Positions 1 to 12,023 of a stretch of 64,000 bases of DNA are shown in pieces. The DNA is taken from the NCBI RefSeq assembly GCF_963662255.1, contig NC_085050.1, positions 10,068,303-10,132,302 of the forward strand. The letters are read 5' to 3'. The notes under the pieces were generated by a model that worked only from the letters and a program-made list of their open reading frames with translations, was not told the DNA's origin and made no database searches. Position numbers and translations under genes: made by a program. Source of the stretch: Cinclus cinclus. Taxonomy: Eukaryota > Chordata > Aves > Passeriformes > Cinclidae. Position 1 is the stretch's first letter; each line of letters begins with the position of its first letter.

Positions 1-1810
1 TTCAGATTGTTTCCTTCTTCACGTTGCACTGCTAATAAATATCTTCCTTTAGTATTATGCTTAGAGAGAACAGCTAGTGTCCATGTCTTAAATATTACAG
101 CAATGAATTTTTCCAATTGTATTTTGCAGAATTTGCAGAATTCCCTTTACTTGCCTGGAGATTCACACACGGAAAACATTGAAAACCATAATCCTGGTAG
201 CACTTGAAAGCCATATTCCTCCCAGATACTTTTCACTGCAGCTCCCAGGATGTAACATAATAAGAAAGGTGTTCAATAAAATGTGTGTTAATGTCGCAGC
301 TCAGACGAGATAAAATGAATGTGGGGAAACCTTGCCCAAGTTTCCCTTCTCATTACAGTTATATTCACCTCACTGTATATTTAATTTGAAGTGCAGATCT
401 AATTAAATGTTAATGCATCATTAAAATGATTTGTAATAAGTATATTCAACTCCATGTGAGCATGATATGCTCATTATCAGGTCCAGTCTATAACTGGGAT
501 ATTTCACAATGAAGAAAATCATTATTCATAATAAATATCTTTCTCGTGATGTTCGTTCCATATATAAATGTGATATAAATGTTTTATCTTTTAAATTAGT
601 TTAACATGTATGAAGACCTGCTGCTGGATATTTTTTTCTTGGATGGTATCTGTCGTTAAGAGGAGTATTCCTTTAAATGGGTTCTACTGTGTTTTTTCAA
701 GAGAAGAAAATAAGCCTTCTACAGAATTAATGAAGCTGGCTTTTTAGCCTAGGGTAAAAAGCTGGCTAATGAAGTAATTCATAGTGACAGCCCATGATCT
801 GGATTATATGAATTATTGCTTATTAATGGGATTAATTGCTTCTCATGCTATAATACAAAATTTATGCACTTGTCCAAAATGTAGGTCTATAACCTGAAAC
901 AGAAAGAGGGAAGAAAGGCTGTATTAATTATATGTCATGTCAACATCTCTAAATGTCCATACTGCAACAGAGACTGAATGTAGGTAATTTTATAAAGAAA
1001 TGACATGAAGTGAAAACTATAAAATAGGGATAAGAAAGATAATGGTAAGCTCTGTTCAGCTGAGGCACTATATCAGATTGCATTGCTTTGCTGAGGACTT
1101 CTGTTATCTATATACTCCCTTTCAATATATAATAAAATAAAATTTATCTCTTTACATATAGCATAATTCTGTACTGAGTATAGAAGTACCTGAGAAATAT
1201 AAAAATAAAACTTTTAAGATCACACAAAAACAAGTTCAAAATAAAATAATATTCTACATAGAGAGGTTTATTTATTAAACATACAGTTTTCTTTGCGTTA
1301 TTATTATTTGCATTGCACATGTGGACTCAGGATTTCATCTGGAACTAGAAGCCTGACTGCACTGTGTCTTGACCAGACATAACAGAATGTCCAGATTTCT
1401 TGGTATGGAGAGGAGGAGTGAGGAAAATATGAGTTTTCATCATGCAGAAATGTCATATCAGCTGAATCTGATAGTTTTGCCTGGTTCTGTTGTCTATCAA
1501 GGATATTTATTCTCATGGGGTTTTACTTGCCATGGCATCTGTGAGCTCTGTTTAAACTTATTTGAAGATCTGATCCTATATCAGGTCAAATCCAGGTCTC
1601 TCAGTTATCAGGAAATTACCAATCAGATAAAATGCCAATCCTTTAGGCAGAAAATTGGGAAATCTATCCAGGCTGAAGAAGCAACTAAAGCTAATCCTGG
1701 CTCAGTGTTCTCACCGTTGTTTTACACAGAAATTCCCTACAAATAAAAACACTGCTGCAAAATAGGATATAGCTCCTTTTTCTAAGAGGAACTTCACAAC
1801 AGTGGTCTTA
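1..1810. other. AT-rich unique DNA, no gene seen
   Basis: Unique-looking AT-rich sequence. The open frames are short, and the longest (1369-1746, +) has no recognisable domain and no convincing splice context. I see no repeat family or RNA gene here. Confidence 0.5.
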
Positions 1811-1942
1811 TAGAATCATAGTTTGGGTTGGAAATTACCTCAAAATCCTCTTGTTTCAACCCCCCTGCCATGGGACACCTTCCACTAGACCAGGATGCTC
1901 AAGTCCCCATCCAGCCTGGCTTTGAACACCTCCAGTGCTGGC
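1811..1942 (-). mobile_element. CR1 LINE fragment, 3' end
   Basis: The plus strand reads as the reverse complement of a CR1 3' terminus. It opens with TAGAATCATAGTTTGGGTTGG, followed by blocks equivalent to CR1's CCAACCCCCTGCCATGGG, ACACCTTCCACTAGACCAGG and CCATCCAGCCTGGCTTTGAACACCT. The element therefore runs on the minus strand with its 3' end near 1811. It is a short 5'-truncated copy, as is usual for CR1, and carries no coding region. The distal boundary near 1942 is approximate. Confidence 0.9.
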
Positions 1943-2370
1943 TTGGATGCTGACTGCACACAGGACCATCTAGAACACTGAGATCTTTCTAACATCTCTC
2001 CAGAGGTGCTGGAACCATATTACTCTAATTCCACTCTTATGGGCTGTTTGGAGAACACACCAGTAGTGCCAGTAGTAATGATGGTTTCTTAGATATGATC
2101 CTGATACCTTAATGAAAATAACATTTGCGCTTTTCTTACAATCCAGCTTCAAAACAAACACTCTGGAGATCATAACTTACTAACTTTAATTTTTTTTTTC
2201 CTTCCCTGACTTTGAAGGCCGTGGGTAGTCCTGATCACAGAGATCCCAGAGAGAGAGGTGATGATGGCCTTACAACTTCCCAGGTACACATCTTAGTTCA
2301 GAATAGAACACTTCTATCATTATTAAGCTTCTCATTTCCTCCCAATAGTCCCTTTCCTCTTTTTTTATTC
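1943..2370. other. AT-rich unique DNA, no gene seen
   Basis: No repeat or gene recognised. A 66-base splice-bounded stretch at 2212-2277 was noted but has two open frames, so it is uninformative. Confidence 0.4.
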
Positions 2371-2447
2371 TTTATTTGCTTGTTTGTTTCTTTGTTTGTT
2401 TGTGGTTTTTCTATCTTGTTTTTGTTTGTTTTTGTTTGTTTGTTTTA
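2371..2447. repeat. (TTTG)n low-complexity tract
   Basis: Imperfect TTTG / TTTTTG units over about 75 bases. The overlapping hydrophobic open frames are translations of the repeat, not genes. Confidence 0.85.
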
Positions 2448-2603
2448 ATTACCAATGTTGAAGATTCACTTGGCTTGGCATTACAAACAAAATGAATAAA
2501 CCATTTTAATTTCCAAAGTATTTTCTTCATAAGTACAGCAGACATATAGAATCCAAGCATGAACAGTAACATACAGGAGCAGTGGTCTACATGCATCTTA
2601 ACA

Positions 2604-2731
2604 GCTTCGAAAAGGTATTTCCCTTGTTTGTAGAGCAGTGGATATCTCCATAACTTGGGTTAGGTAAGCATATTGATAATGCCCTCTATGTTTTTAATTT
2701 GCTTTTTTGGGGATTGGGATTTGGGATACAA
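2604..2731 (+). repeat. Dispersed direct repeat, copy 1
   Basis: This 128-base segment is repeated in the same orientation at 5821-5949 with about 8 differences. The shared core begins GAAAAGGTATTTCC and includes GTAGAGCAGTGGATATCT, CATAACTTGGGTTAGGTAAG and TTTTTAATTTGCTTTTTTGG. Similarity stops abruptly at both ends. It could be a fragment of an interspersed family (for example part of an LTR or nonautonomous element) or a local duplication. I do not recognise the family. Confidence 0.85.
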
Positions 2732-3080
2732 TGCTATACTTATGATTAAAGGGGAGAGTTTTTTACTCTGCATTTTATATCACTATTTACATTTCAGGTC
2801 CCATAGAAAGGTGGCAAATAGGAGCTATGCTTATTCAGATTTTAATGTATTAGTAGAGTTTTGAAAGAAGTAACTTTCCATTAAAAATTTTAGAAATATT
2901 TTTTAAGGAGTAAAGAAGTTTTTTGGTGTCAAAGTTATGGAAGAATTTTGATTTCATTTTCTGAGGCATCAAAGTTCTAACTTTTTCTTCCTTTCTTATT
3001 CTTGAAATATCCAGGCAACTGAAATAAGTAACATCACACAGCTATAGATATGTAAATTATTAGATGCATCTGCTCTTTAT

Positions 3081-3217
3081 GATATATATATATAGCTATA
3101 TTGCATATTTATTAGTAATATATTGCTAATACATATACATAGACATAGACAGACATAGACATATATGCACATATACACGTACTTCCATACATACATATAT
3201 TATATATATATATATTC
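3081..3217. repeat. (TA)n and (ACATAG/ACATAT)n microsatellite cluster
   Basis: A short (TA)n run at 3081-3094 is followed by alternating ACATAG / ACATAT units and a second (TA)n run near 3199-3214. Alternating purine-pyrimidine AT repeats of this kind are prone to slippage and cruciform extrusion. Confidence 0.8.
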
Positions 3218-4751
3218 TAGATTTTCTGCTCAGGTTCTTGTGACTGTTCCAAGCATCCTTTGGCCTGTGTAGGTAGCTGGCCAAGCCCATTAAATGGCAC
3301 TCTTTAACCACCCCTCACTTAATTTCATCTCTGTCAGACTCCTCTTTTCCAGCCCCTTCCTGCTGTTCCTGCTGTGTGTGGCACTGAGACCTCACCGGCG
3401 CCAGGGCACTTCCTCAGCACCAGGGACTGGAGGGAGGAAGGGATTGCACTGGTTGGGGTGCCTCAGCAAGGCTCAGAGCCTGGCTCAGAGCTTGGCTCTA
3501 TTGCTTACAGTTGAATAAATATTTCTGGGAAATACTTTTTGAGCACAGTAAAGTAGTCAAAAAGTAGGGAGGGATAAAAAAGTGTCATAGTCATTGATAG
3601 TGATTAATAATATAATTGACTGTGCACCGAAGATATTTAGTTCATATTTCACATTCTATTTTCAATTTTTATTTTTCCTGCTTCTCTTCTTGCCTGGTAT
3701 TACACGCAAGAAAATAAATATGCTCTTGGGATTAGGTATATTTTATATATCTATCTGCCTTTAAAAATTGTAACATTTGATAAAATAAAAAGATTCATAC
3801 AGGTAATAGCTACATTTCAAAATAGGAACGCTTTCCATTTTTATGAGTCAAAAAGAATTAGTTTCAAAGCTTAGACCACTGTGAAAATCCTCTGTTGATT
3901 ACACTACCACTATTTCCATGAAATAGTTTCATTGCTAACACAGAGTTTTCATTGTCTGGGTAGAGATGACTGTGGAAAACACCACTGTGATGCAGCCCAG
4001 TAGTGTGGACTGTTTGGACACGAGCAAAGCAAATACAGGCAAGCAGCCTTCTTTCCACAAACTGACTGAGATTCCTATCAAAACTAGCTTTTAGGGACTA
4101 GAGAAATGTTGATCATCCTTCTTGGCCCTATAAACTGCACACCAAAAATCTTCATCTGGCAGTCAGCTGGGCAAATGCAACATTTGCAAACTGCACTGAA
4201 AGTTTGGGAACGTCCCACTGGCAAGAGAAGATTCGTGCTTTTCATTAATGTCCAGTCTCCATTGGAAAACAGAATGGAACTGGGCCTGAAACTTGCAGGA
4301 CAAACCACTGCTGCTCCAAACAGCCTCATGCATCCCTGCAGGAGGTTTTGTTTTACCTATCATCTCAGGCCAAGACACCTCCACTTCCATGGGGAATATC
4401 TGCATTCATGCAAAGTTTTCCAGGCACTTTGAACTTGACTCTAGATATGAAGGACATTTTCCTTGAAGAGTAGTTGCAAAGAAAAAGAAATATTCATGCA
4501 TTTTCATCGGTCTGGATTGTGTTCCTAAGAGATCTTTCAAAATAGTTTTCCATTAATTCTCCACTTAACTAGTCAAATCTATCAGCAAGTGTGAGAGAAA
4601 CTCCCAGCATTATGTATTTATTATTGCTGTGCTCATTCCCACCAGCTGAAAATCCAAATACCTTCATGTGAGCATCAGGTAGGTGCCAGACACCCAACTT
4701 GCATCTGACCCTTTTGCAAATAGTAGGGGTTGTATTTGGAAAAGTGGGTTG
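3218..4751. other. Unique DNA, no gene seen
   Basis: No repeat family recognised. Overlapping open frames on both strands at 4084-4432 lack splice signals and any recognisable motif. A GC-richer stretch at about 3340-3490 also has no identifiable feature. Confidence 0.4.
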
Positions 4752-4791
4752 TTTTATTTTTTTTTTTTTGTTTTTTTTTTTTTTTTTTTTT
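4752..4791. repeat. Poly-T tract
   Basis: About 40 bases of T interrupted by one A and one G. On the minus strand it reads as an A-rich tail-like tract. No element that would own the tail was identified beside it. Confidence 0.85.
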
Positions 4792-5147
4792 GTGGAAAGT
4801 TTTCAGATGGCTGTGCTGAAAACTTGATTCACCTTAAAGAGAAGCCAGAAAACATAATTCCAACACATCTTCCTTTAAGAAAAAAGACATCAGGTTGAGT
4901 TACTTAGTTTGGTAGAACAATCTGTAACAATGCCATTATTAAAGTTTCATAAAAATGTGTTCCTTTAAACACAGGCTTATATCTGACTTCTACAGAGCAA
5001 TTACAGTAACTATAATGTGACTCTTGTGGTAAGAAGTGACATGCACAATGCAGTGAGGCTTTTGAATTTTTAAATTAGTAAAAGCAGCCACTGAGCATAT
5101 ACTTCAAATTTCACCATCAAGGCAAAAGAAGGCTGAAAACAACTTAC

Positions 5148-5290
5148 AGTCTAGTTCATGTTTCACTTGGAGGTTTGAATTTTGCATTGGTTCCTGGGCC
5201 TTAGCCCACTGCTGCAAGGAAGCTGCTTCAGGCTTCAAAGACAGCAATTGTTCCCAGGCTGTGTCGTTTTCCTCAGCTTTCTTTAAGTCA
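5148..5290 (-). CDS. Candidate internal coding exon, unidentified gene
   Basis: Seen on the minus strand: a pyrimidine tract ending TTTTTTCACAG immediately before 5290, 143 bases open in one frame only, and a near-consensus donor GTAAGTT starting at 5147. The other two frames hit stops within the first six bases. The frame needs two bases from an upstream exon (intron phase 2) and leaves one base for the next (phase 1). It would encode 47 complete residues, hydrophilic and helix-prone, including KKAEENDTAWEQLLSLKP and SLQQWAKAQEPMQ. The exon is more GC-rich than its flanks. No family is recognised. A W-x-x-L-L helix occurs in many coiled-coil proteins, so I do not assign one. Against it: no compatible partner exon was found nearby, and comparable chance exons occur elsewhere in this window. 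Confidence 0.35.
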
Positions 5291-5820
5291 CTGTGAAAAA
5301 AGTTAGCCTTGGTAAAATTTAATCCTTCATTAAACAGTAATCTAATTTAAGTTGCTTTTTAAAAAGTTGGTTAAATAGCAAGAAGAAAAAACAGTATGTA
5401 AACAATGTAGTAAATTAATTTACTGCATACATTTTCTGTATTTTGCTAAAGTGAAAGCTAAACTCATGTGACAATGGGACTAAAATTGTTAAAGGATGAA
5501 GACGGAAAACAGAAACAAATTTCACTTCTGTTATATCATATAAAACAAGACTGAAATATTTGTTCAGTCTATCAGGAAACATAAAAAATTACTCTTGCCA
5601 ACAATTTGACAACACAGATGAAATTTCAGGTATGAAGTAAACGAAAAATTGGAATAAAAAGCTCTGTGAACTAAGTCCCAGGACCAATGGGAAAAAACTC
5701 CTACATGTTCAACAAGATTAACCAAACAGTAAAATAAGCAGTATTTGTCATGTACCTTCATTAGTATAAATTATTCACTCAGCAGTATTTTTTTCAAAGA
5801 ATTTTGAAACAAATAGAGAC

Positions 5821-5949
5821 GCTTTGAAAAGGTATTTCCTTTGTTTGTAGAGCAGTGGATATCTTCATAACTTGGGTTAGGTAAGCATATTTATAATGGC
5901 CTCTGTGTTTTTAATTTGCTTTTTTGGGGATTGGGGGTTTGGGATACAA
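5821..5949 (+). repeat. Dispersed direct repeat, copy 2
   Basis: Second copy of the 128-base unit at 2604-2731, with substitutions such as TTCGA to TTTGA and CTCTATG to CTCTGTG plus a one-base insertion in the G run near its end. The flanks on both sides are unrelated to those of copy 1. Confidence 0.85.
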
Positions 5950-6547
5950 CTATTGTATCCAAATTCATGGAGAAAATGCAGCCACAGAGATAATATGCCA
6001 AAACCTGCAATTTAGGAAAAGTAAGGTATTTGTGCCTTAGGAGATCTGGGTTCAATTTCTGGTCATGTGGCAATTAGCAGGATTGGACTTGTTAAAGCAT
6101 TTAGGGGCATTTTTAACTAATGATGTCAAAGATAGGTTGTTCCAATCTCAATGGCAGCCAACATTTGGACACATGAGTTACAATTCCTATTAGGCTTATG
6201 TGATTTGGGTAAGTCAATGTTTAAGTCTCTGTTTAAGACTAAGCAGTAGGTGGGAACCAAATAAAGTGGTTGGGTTCTGGACATGATGTCTGACTTTGCC
6301 TTCAGAGCATTCCTGGCCAGCAGCCCAAGGCTTGGCACCAGTGCCTTGATTTGGGAGTTTGGAGTACCTAAAAGCACACGTGGCATGTCTGGGGCACCAC
6401 AGTTCTTTGTTGGAAATGGAAACATTCTGGGTATATGGGTCAATTCTTTGAAGACTTTTGATGGAAAACAGACTATTCATCATGGGAATCTGACTGGGAT
6501 CCTTCTCTTTTACTTTAGCTCCCAGCCTGCAAGGCCATCTGCAACGA

Positions 6548-6548
<1 letters not shown>
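5950..6548. other. Unique DNA upstream of an A41 tract
   Basis: No gene is recognised. The sequence GGGTTCAATTTCTGG near 6048-6062 is reminiscent of a tRNA-like B box as found in old SINEs, but no matching A box or SINE body could be aligned. An AATAAA at 6261-6266 is too far from the A tract to be its polyadenylation signal. The plus-strand open frame starting at 6283 runs straight into the A tract and is probably meaningless. Confidence 0.3.

Positions 6549-6589
<41 letters not shown>
6549..6589 (+). repeat. Uninterrupted A41 tract
   Basis: Forty-one consecutive A residues, preceded by CATCTGCAACGAC and followed by GTCCAGGTCAG. No flanking target-site duplication is obvious. It could be the tail of a retrocopy or an expanded mononucleotide repeat. 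CR1 elements end in an octamer repeat rather than poly-A, so CR1 does not explain it. Confidence 0.9.
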
Positions 6590-6593
<4 letters not shown>

Positions 6594-9500
6594 AGGTCAG
6601 AAGCTTGAATTCTCTGGAGAAGCAAAGATTTTTTGGTAGCTGCTGAGGTTTTATGTTCATTACCTTGGTTAGTTACCCATTTCTCCCAAACACCAGAAGT
6701 GTGTAGTCTGACTGGCTGGTCTCAAAATCACAGGAAATGGCAGCACCTCTTTTACCCCAGGCCAATGCTCGACAAACTCACTGAGCAGCCAGCTCTGCAG
6801 CTCACAGCATCTCTGAGCTCACCCAGCAACCCAGGAAAACTCTTTAAAGTTTTCAATACAATTTAGAATAGGAAACCTCAAAACAAAAATACTTTTTTTT
6901 CACAAGAAGCTCTGCCCTCTAATCATCAAGTATCCTAAGGAAGCCTTTTAAAAGAACTCTGTTTCTTATGGTGTGAAACAATTGAACTTTCTTAGAAAAA
7001 TTCCATCTTCCAAAAATTACAAATTATAAATAATGAACTTATGAAAATTTTATTCTTTTTTCTCTCTCATAATGCTATCCATAAGTCTTGTATTTTCTTG
7101 CTTTTCTAGTGGGGCAAATTCTCTCTCTCTTTTATTCCTGAATGTATAAAAAAATTAATTAAATAGCAGCGTTTTTGAGGAAAAAAAATGTTTTCTATGC
7201 CTCTGTTGGAACTGTGCTTGTTCTACTTCTTTGTTTTAAAATAGCTGCATGATTTCTGGCAAAATTATCCTTAACCAGCACCTCGAAGTATAAAGAAAAA
7301 CAGAGCAGCTCCGATTGGGCTCTGAGCTCAGTCCAGCAGGATTTCAGCTTCCAGTGGACAGGTATTAGTACAATGTATACCTCGTGTTTTATCCATACCT
7401 ACACACTCGTATACAGCCTCCTTCTCCTCCAGAAAACACACAGCCATGGTGTTAAACAGAACCTTCTGCTTCAGGCAACATTATGACAATTTTTTTTTCT
7501 TCCTAATGCTCACTCAGGAATTTTGGGGTATTGACAGTAGTGTCAAAGTGGCCAAGTTTCTTATCTGCCGTCTCCACCTTTTTTTCAAGAGCATGATGAA
7601 ATTTAACATTTCATGTGGAGGATTATACTTTGTAGGTATATACTTCAACTGATTTGTTTTTATATCTACATTGCAGAGGTTTGTAAAGATATGCATAAGA
7701 GGGTCTGAATAACCAGTCTTATTACAGTCACAAATTTCCTTGGCAAAATTTCCAGCTCTGTTAAGGGACTTTCCCCTGAACTATGCTAAAAATTCAGGAC
7801 CATGGGTTGTTTCACTGAGAGATACAAGAAACAGAGTTAAACTCTTTCATGGGCAAAAACAGATTTTTGCCAAAATCCTGCTAATATTTCCAACATCCTT
7901 CCCAGTAGGCTGAGACACATATAAGATGTGTCACAATCTGCATGCACTTGAGAGGGACTGCAACCCTTTCCATCACCACACAACAGAACAATCCTATTTG
8001 ATTGTGTAGGGAAGGAAAAGTCACAAAAATCATGACATGAAGGTTACACCCACAGGCTGAAGGCACAAAACCAAGCATTCTCTCCACTCCTCAAAATAGC
8101 TGGTTAGGGGTTTCACAACAGTCTGTTGGTGTCTGGGGTTCACAGTAATAGTAGCCAAAGTTTCCAAAGTGTTTGTGGCAAAAGAAATAGCTAAGAAATA
8201 CCACCCTTGCCCTATCAGTTTCTCAGGAAGAACTACACAGTGATAGCTGCTTAGTCTACAGTACTGCTTTTTTCAGAACTTGATGTCAACTAATCTTGTT
8301 TCAGGCCACCTGGCAGTATCAGCCTGGGCTCTTTCACTCCAACCCTACTAAGCCTTCCTTTCATCAGCTGTCTTTTGAAACTGCAAATTGGCCTGAATTA
8401 ATTTAAGCAGGAAGTTAATGCTAAGGGAAGAGCTACTCTTCTTTAAGTTCTTTAGAATAAGCTGTCTCTGACCACTAATAAAGCAGAGCTCTTTATAGCT
8501 GATAAAATGAACAATCACCACCAAAATTTCCTTCCTGTTCTTCCAGCCCTCAGCCAAGACAGGGAATCAATACAAATACAGTTCATAAGGTAACATTTTG
8601 TGTTTTTTCAAATAAATTAAATATCTTAATGCCCATTATCTTCCATGAAAATATTCATATTCATAACTTCCATAAACCCAGGCCAATAGAAACATGATTC
8701 TTTTAATCAGAGAACATATAATTGGTGTAAATTATTCAATGTTATACTTGTGCTGTGTTGCTCTGTCGGGTGTACATAAGAATAATTTATTTTTTGTTTC
8801 TAGGTATATTCTGGCTTTTATCACTGCTTAGTATGCACAAAGATTTTGATAGGTTTTTTTATTACAATCAGTACTCTCAGCTGGTTTTGTAGCCTTTTTT
8901 TGAGAGGTACTGTCCTTTCCACACTTTATGTTTTACTCAACTCCTATTCAAAATGTCATAAACACTTGGGATGGCAAACTGACAATTATTTTTAAATCTA
9001 GAGGGAAAAGAGTCTGTTTCTGTTCAACTGAGGATTATATGACAAATAATTTTACTGAGGCACAATAATTTCCTGGCCTTTGTTTGTTCCTCTGATGTAT
9101 TTCAGATTTTGCCAGCCTTCTGTTCTCAAAAATTCAGCAGAGCTGTAGATAAGGAAAGAGCACAACCAATCCTTCTATTGTTGGGTGAGTCTGTCCTGAT
9201 AAGAAGTTATCAGAATGATATTTCTTGGGAATTGTTTAGGCTCCCGTTCTTTTTCCAAACCCTTCATTCCCATGCAAATCATGGACATGCTTTTGCTTAC
9301 ACCAAAGCCAGTGAGATAAGGGATAACATCATAATTTTCTAGATGGTCCAAAACCTGTTTTGATTTTTATGGGGGGAAAAAACCACAGCAGAAATATGAA
9401 ATTTTAGAACAAATTTGTAAAGAATGTGACATGAAGCAGCAAGACAAACCTCACTTTGTAATGTCCTTCAGCAGCAACTCACTTATTCTTATTTGTGTCC

Positions 9501-12023
9501 TGGTGACTCAGAAAAGCACACTCAGTGAATTCCCTGGAACGCCTGAGCATGAGGATCACTACTACCTTCTTCAGTGGCCAGGATCCAGATATTATTGGTA
9601 CTGTTTTGCAGTTCTCTTCATGGACTTAGTTCTTCTTTTTAATTAAGAGTTCTGCTGTGTGGCACCTGGGTCCCAAGAAGTATGTAACCTTTCCTGAACA
9701 AGTCATGCCTCCATTAAATTGAGTATCTGTGCCAGAATATCTTTCTGTAGTAGATGCACTGATGATGTGGCACATTCACACCAGTTATTGAATATCAGAC
9801 CATTAATACTGGTTGCTTTGTTAAAGAAATAATTTTCTGTTATGTTTCTAGAAATGTGATTTTCAGATGCAGAATTATTTAGTATGTCTTGGGTTTATGA
9901 TTTCTATAAAGCTGGGAGCTTAATTTCCGATTTCTGTTTCTGAGCCCATTTTTGTTGGTGATGTCCTGTGTGATTCTGAATTTCTTCAGCTGATTGTTTG
10001 AAGTGGCACTTCATTGATTTTGTGTTTTGAAAGCACTGCTAACCCAAGAGTCTTCCTGAGACTGTGATGGAAGCAGGGAAAGGCTATGAAGAGTAAGGTG
10101 GTTGGATACACATACTAGGATGCTCCAAACTGAATATCCGTGTCCTGCAGTAATGGTCAGCTCTAGATTTTCCAGCTGTTCTGTTGCCCTGGCACTGAAC
10201 TCCAGAAAATGCATAGACATTTTGGCTGTAATAATATCTAATGAGAACTATAGAAGGGATAAATAGATTCACTCTGAACTTCTGGGATCATTCCCTGTGG
10301 TACAGAGCGAGGACCCCAGGGGCACTCGGCTGTTCTTCTTCCTCTGGTTTTCATAAGAACTGCATGTGTAAAGACCAAATCAGGGTAGAAACCTCAGAAT
10401 TAAAATTCTCTAGTATGCACATCTTTTGAGACACTAAAAATAACTCTGATTAAACTCTGTCATTTTAGTGAGTTTTTGTCAACACACAAATTTGGATGGG
10501 TTATTTAACTTCTCAAATTTTCTGATTAATGCTGTCCCCAGACACTCAATTCTCACTCAGCCAACACTTCCATTGACAGCAGTGCCAGGTAGGGCTGCAG
10601 GGCAAGGACTGATAGCAAAGATTTTAGTACAAGATAAATTCATTAGACAAGCTAAATAATTTAGGCACATTTGAAAAGCAAATGAATGTAGAGGTGTTCC
10701 CTTATGATTATTGCTCACATAGATTTTTTTAAGAGGAAAAACATAAATTAATAAAGGCAAGAATGTTTTTAATGACAATATTAGTGGCTGCCTTGTGGCT
10801 ATTAAGACATGCACTCATTGTAAACTATATTGATTTTTCCATTGGATAAAATTCTTTGGTTAAACTGTTATTTGCAGCTATAATCCAGACTGGCTGTGTT
10901 GGTCATTATCACGATAAAATGTGGTCAGAAAGTTTTTCATTGGAGCACTGACCACATATTTTCAGAAAGACCCCTTAACAGCATCTAGGAGAGTCAGATG
11001 CTATCTTTACGTGCAATAGTCACTGTTTTTGTGGAGGTAATGTTGCCATTGATTAATGGAATGTGTTTATCTAAGAACTAACAGTTCTTTGCATCATGCA
11101 TTGTGTGAATTTACTGCCTTTGCAAATTAAATGCCTGACCCAGTGAACATTCACATAACAAGTTGCACAGAGTTCATCCAAAACCTTTGTAAATAAAAGG
11201 TTTGCCCATCTGCAAGAGAAGAGCTTCAGCCTTGGCAGTTGCTGCTACTTTGTTCAGGAGGAAATGATCAGTTAAGATGAAAAAGGTTTCTTCTGCCCAT
11301 CTGTGGTCCTGATTTTTGCTTGAAAGAGTTATATGAATAAAGATATATTCTTAGAGACTTACAGGACATATATGAACAACTAGAAAAACTCTCTATAGGA
11401 CAGGAGAAAAATGAAGAGAAGCTGAAAAATGTGGATGCAAAAAGCCTTTTCCACATTATCCATAATCAGCCAATACAGTACATGAAGAAGTGTTCTAATG
11501 CTGTTTTGAGCTGGAGCATTAAAATTTATTACGGTTGCTCTAAATTGACCCTAAAATATTTTGTTGGACACTTTGCCTTGTACATGTCACCATTTGTTAA
11601 CAACCATAAATAATTTGACTTATGGTTTATGCTTTGCTCATCCTGTTTTAAGGACAGAGTCATCTAAAGCATACTACCATTTCAGTTCTCAACTGTCTGA
11701 GGTCTTCAAACCCTTTCCTTTAATGCTGAAGCAGGAAAGAAATCAAAATCCAGCACTAGAGGAAAGAATGTGGCCCTAATTGGACTTCATGCATGGGCAG
11801 TTACCTGTTTCCTGAAACAGTATTTTTCCTGTGAGTATTTCACTGGAAATCTCATTTTGCAACACAGTGGAAGTTTGTGGTGCCCTTTGGGTGCAGAGAG
11901 TCCTGTGGCACCTTAGACACATCTTGCAAAGCAGTGATTTATTTTCTTGAACCGAGATGCCAAAAACTGTCTGACATACCATTAAATGAATTACACTAAA
12001 ATAAAACTTGTAGCTTTCAGAAA
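6590..12023. other. AT-rich unique DNA, no gene seen
   Basis: Mostly unique AT-rich sequence. A 79-base stretch at 9106-9184 (+) lies between a good acceptor (GATGTATTTCAG) and a GTGAGT donor with one open frame, but it is short and isolated. A lysine- and glutamate-rich reading at about 11364-11613 (+) was judged to be A/G-rich composition. Confidence 0.4.
11938..11943 (-). promoter_or_regulatory. AATAAA polyadenylation-signal hexamer
   Basis: On the minus strand AATAAA lies about 80 bases downstream of the stop codon of the candidate terminal exon at 12024-12227. The position suits a short 3' UTR, but this hexamer is common in AT-rich DNA. Confidence 0.2.

Noticed and set aside
2212..2277. 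66-base phase 0-0 splice-bounded stretch with a faintly collagen-like reading
   Set aside because: The Gly-X-Y register is not kept, two frames are open, and the stretch is too short to be informative.
6020..6070. tRNA B-box-like GGTTCAATTTC, possible old SINE
   Set aside because: No A box, tRNA fold or SINE body could be aligned by eye.
11364..11613. Plus-strand reading that looks like a coiled coil (EQLEKLSIGQEKNEEKLK)
   Set aside because: The frame is preceded by a stop, the acceptor lacks a pyrimidine tract, and A/G-rich DNA yields such peptides by chance.
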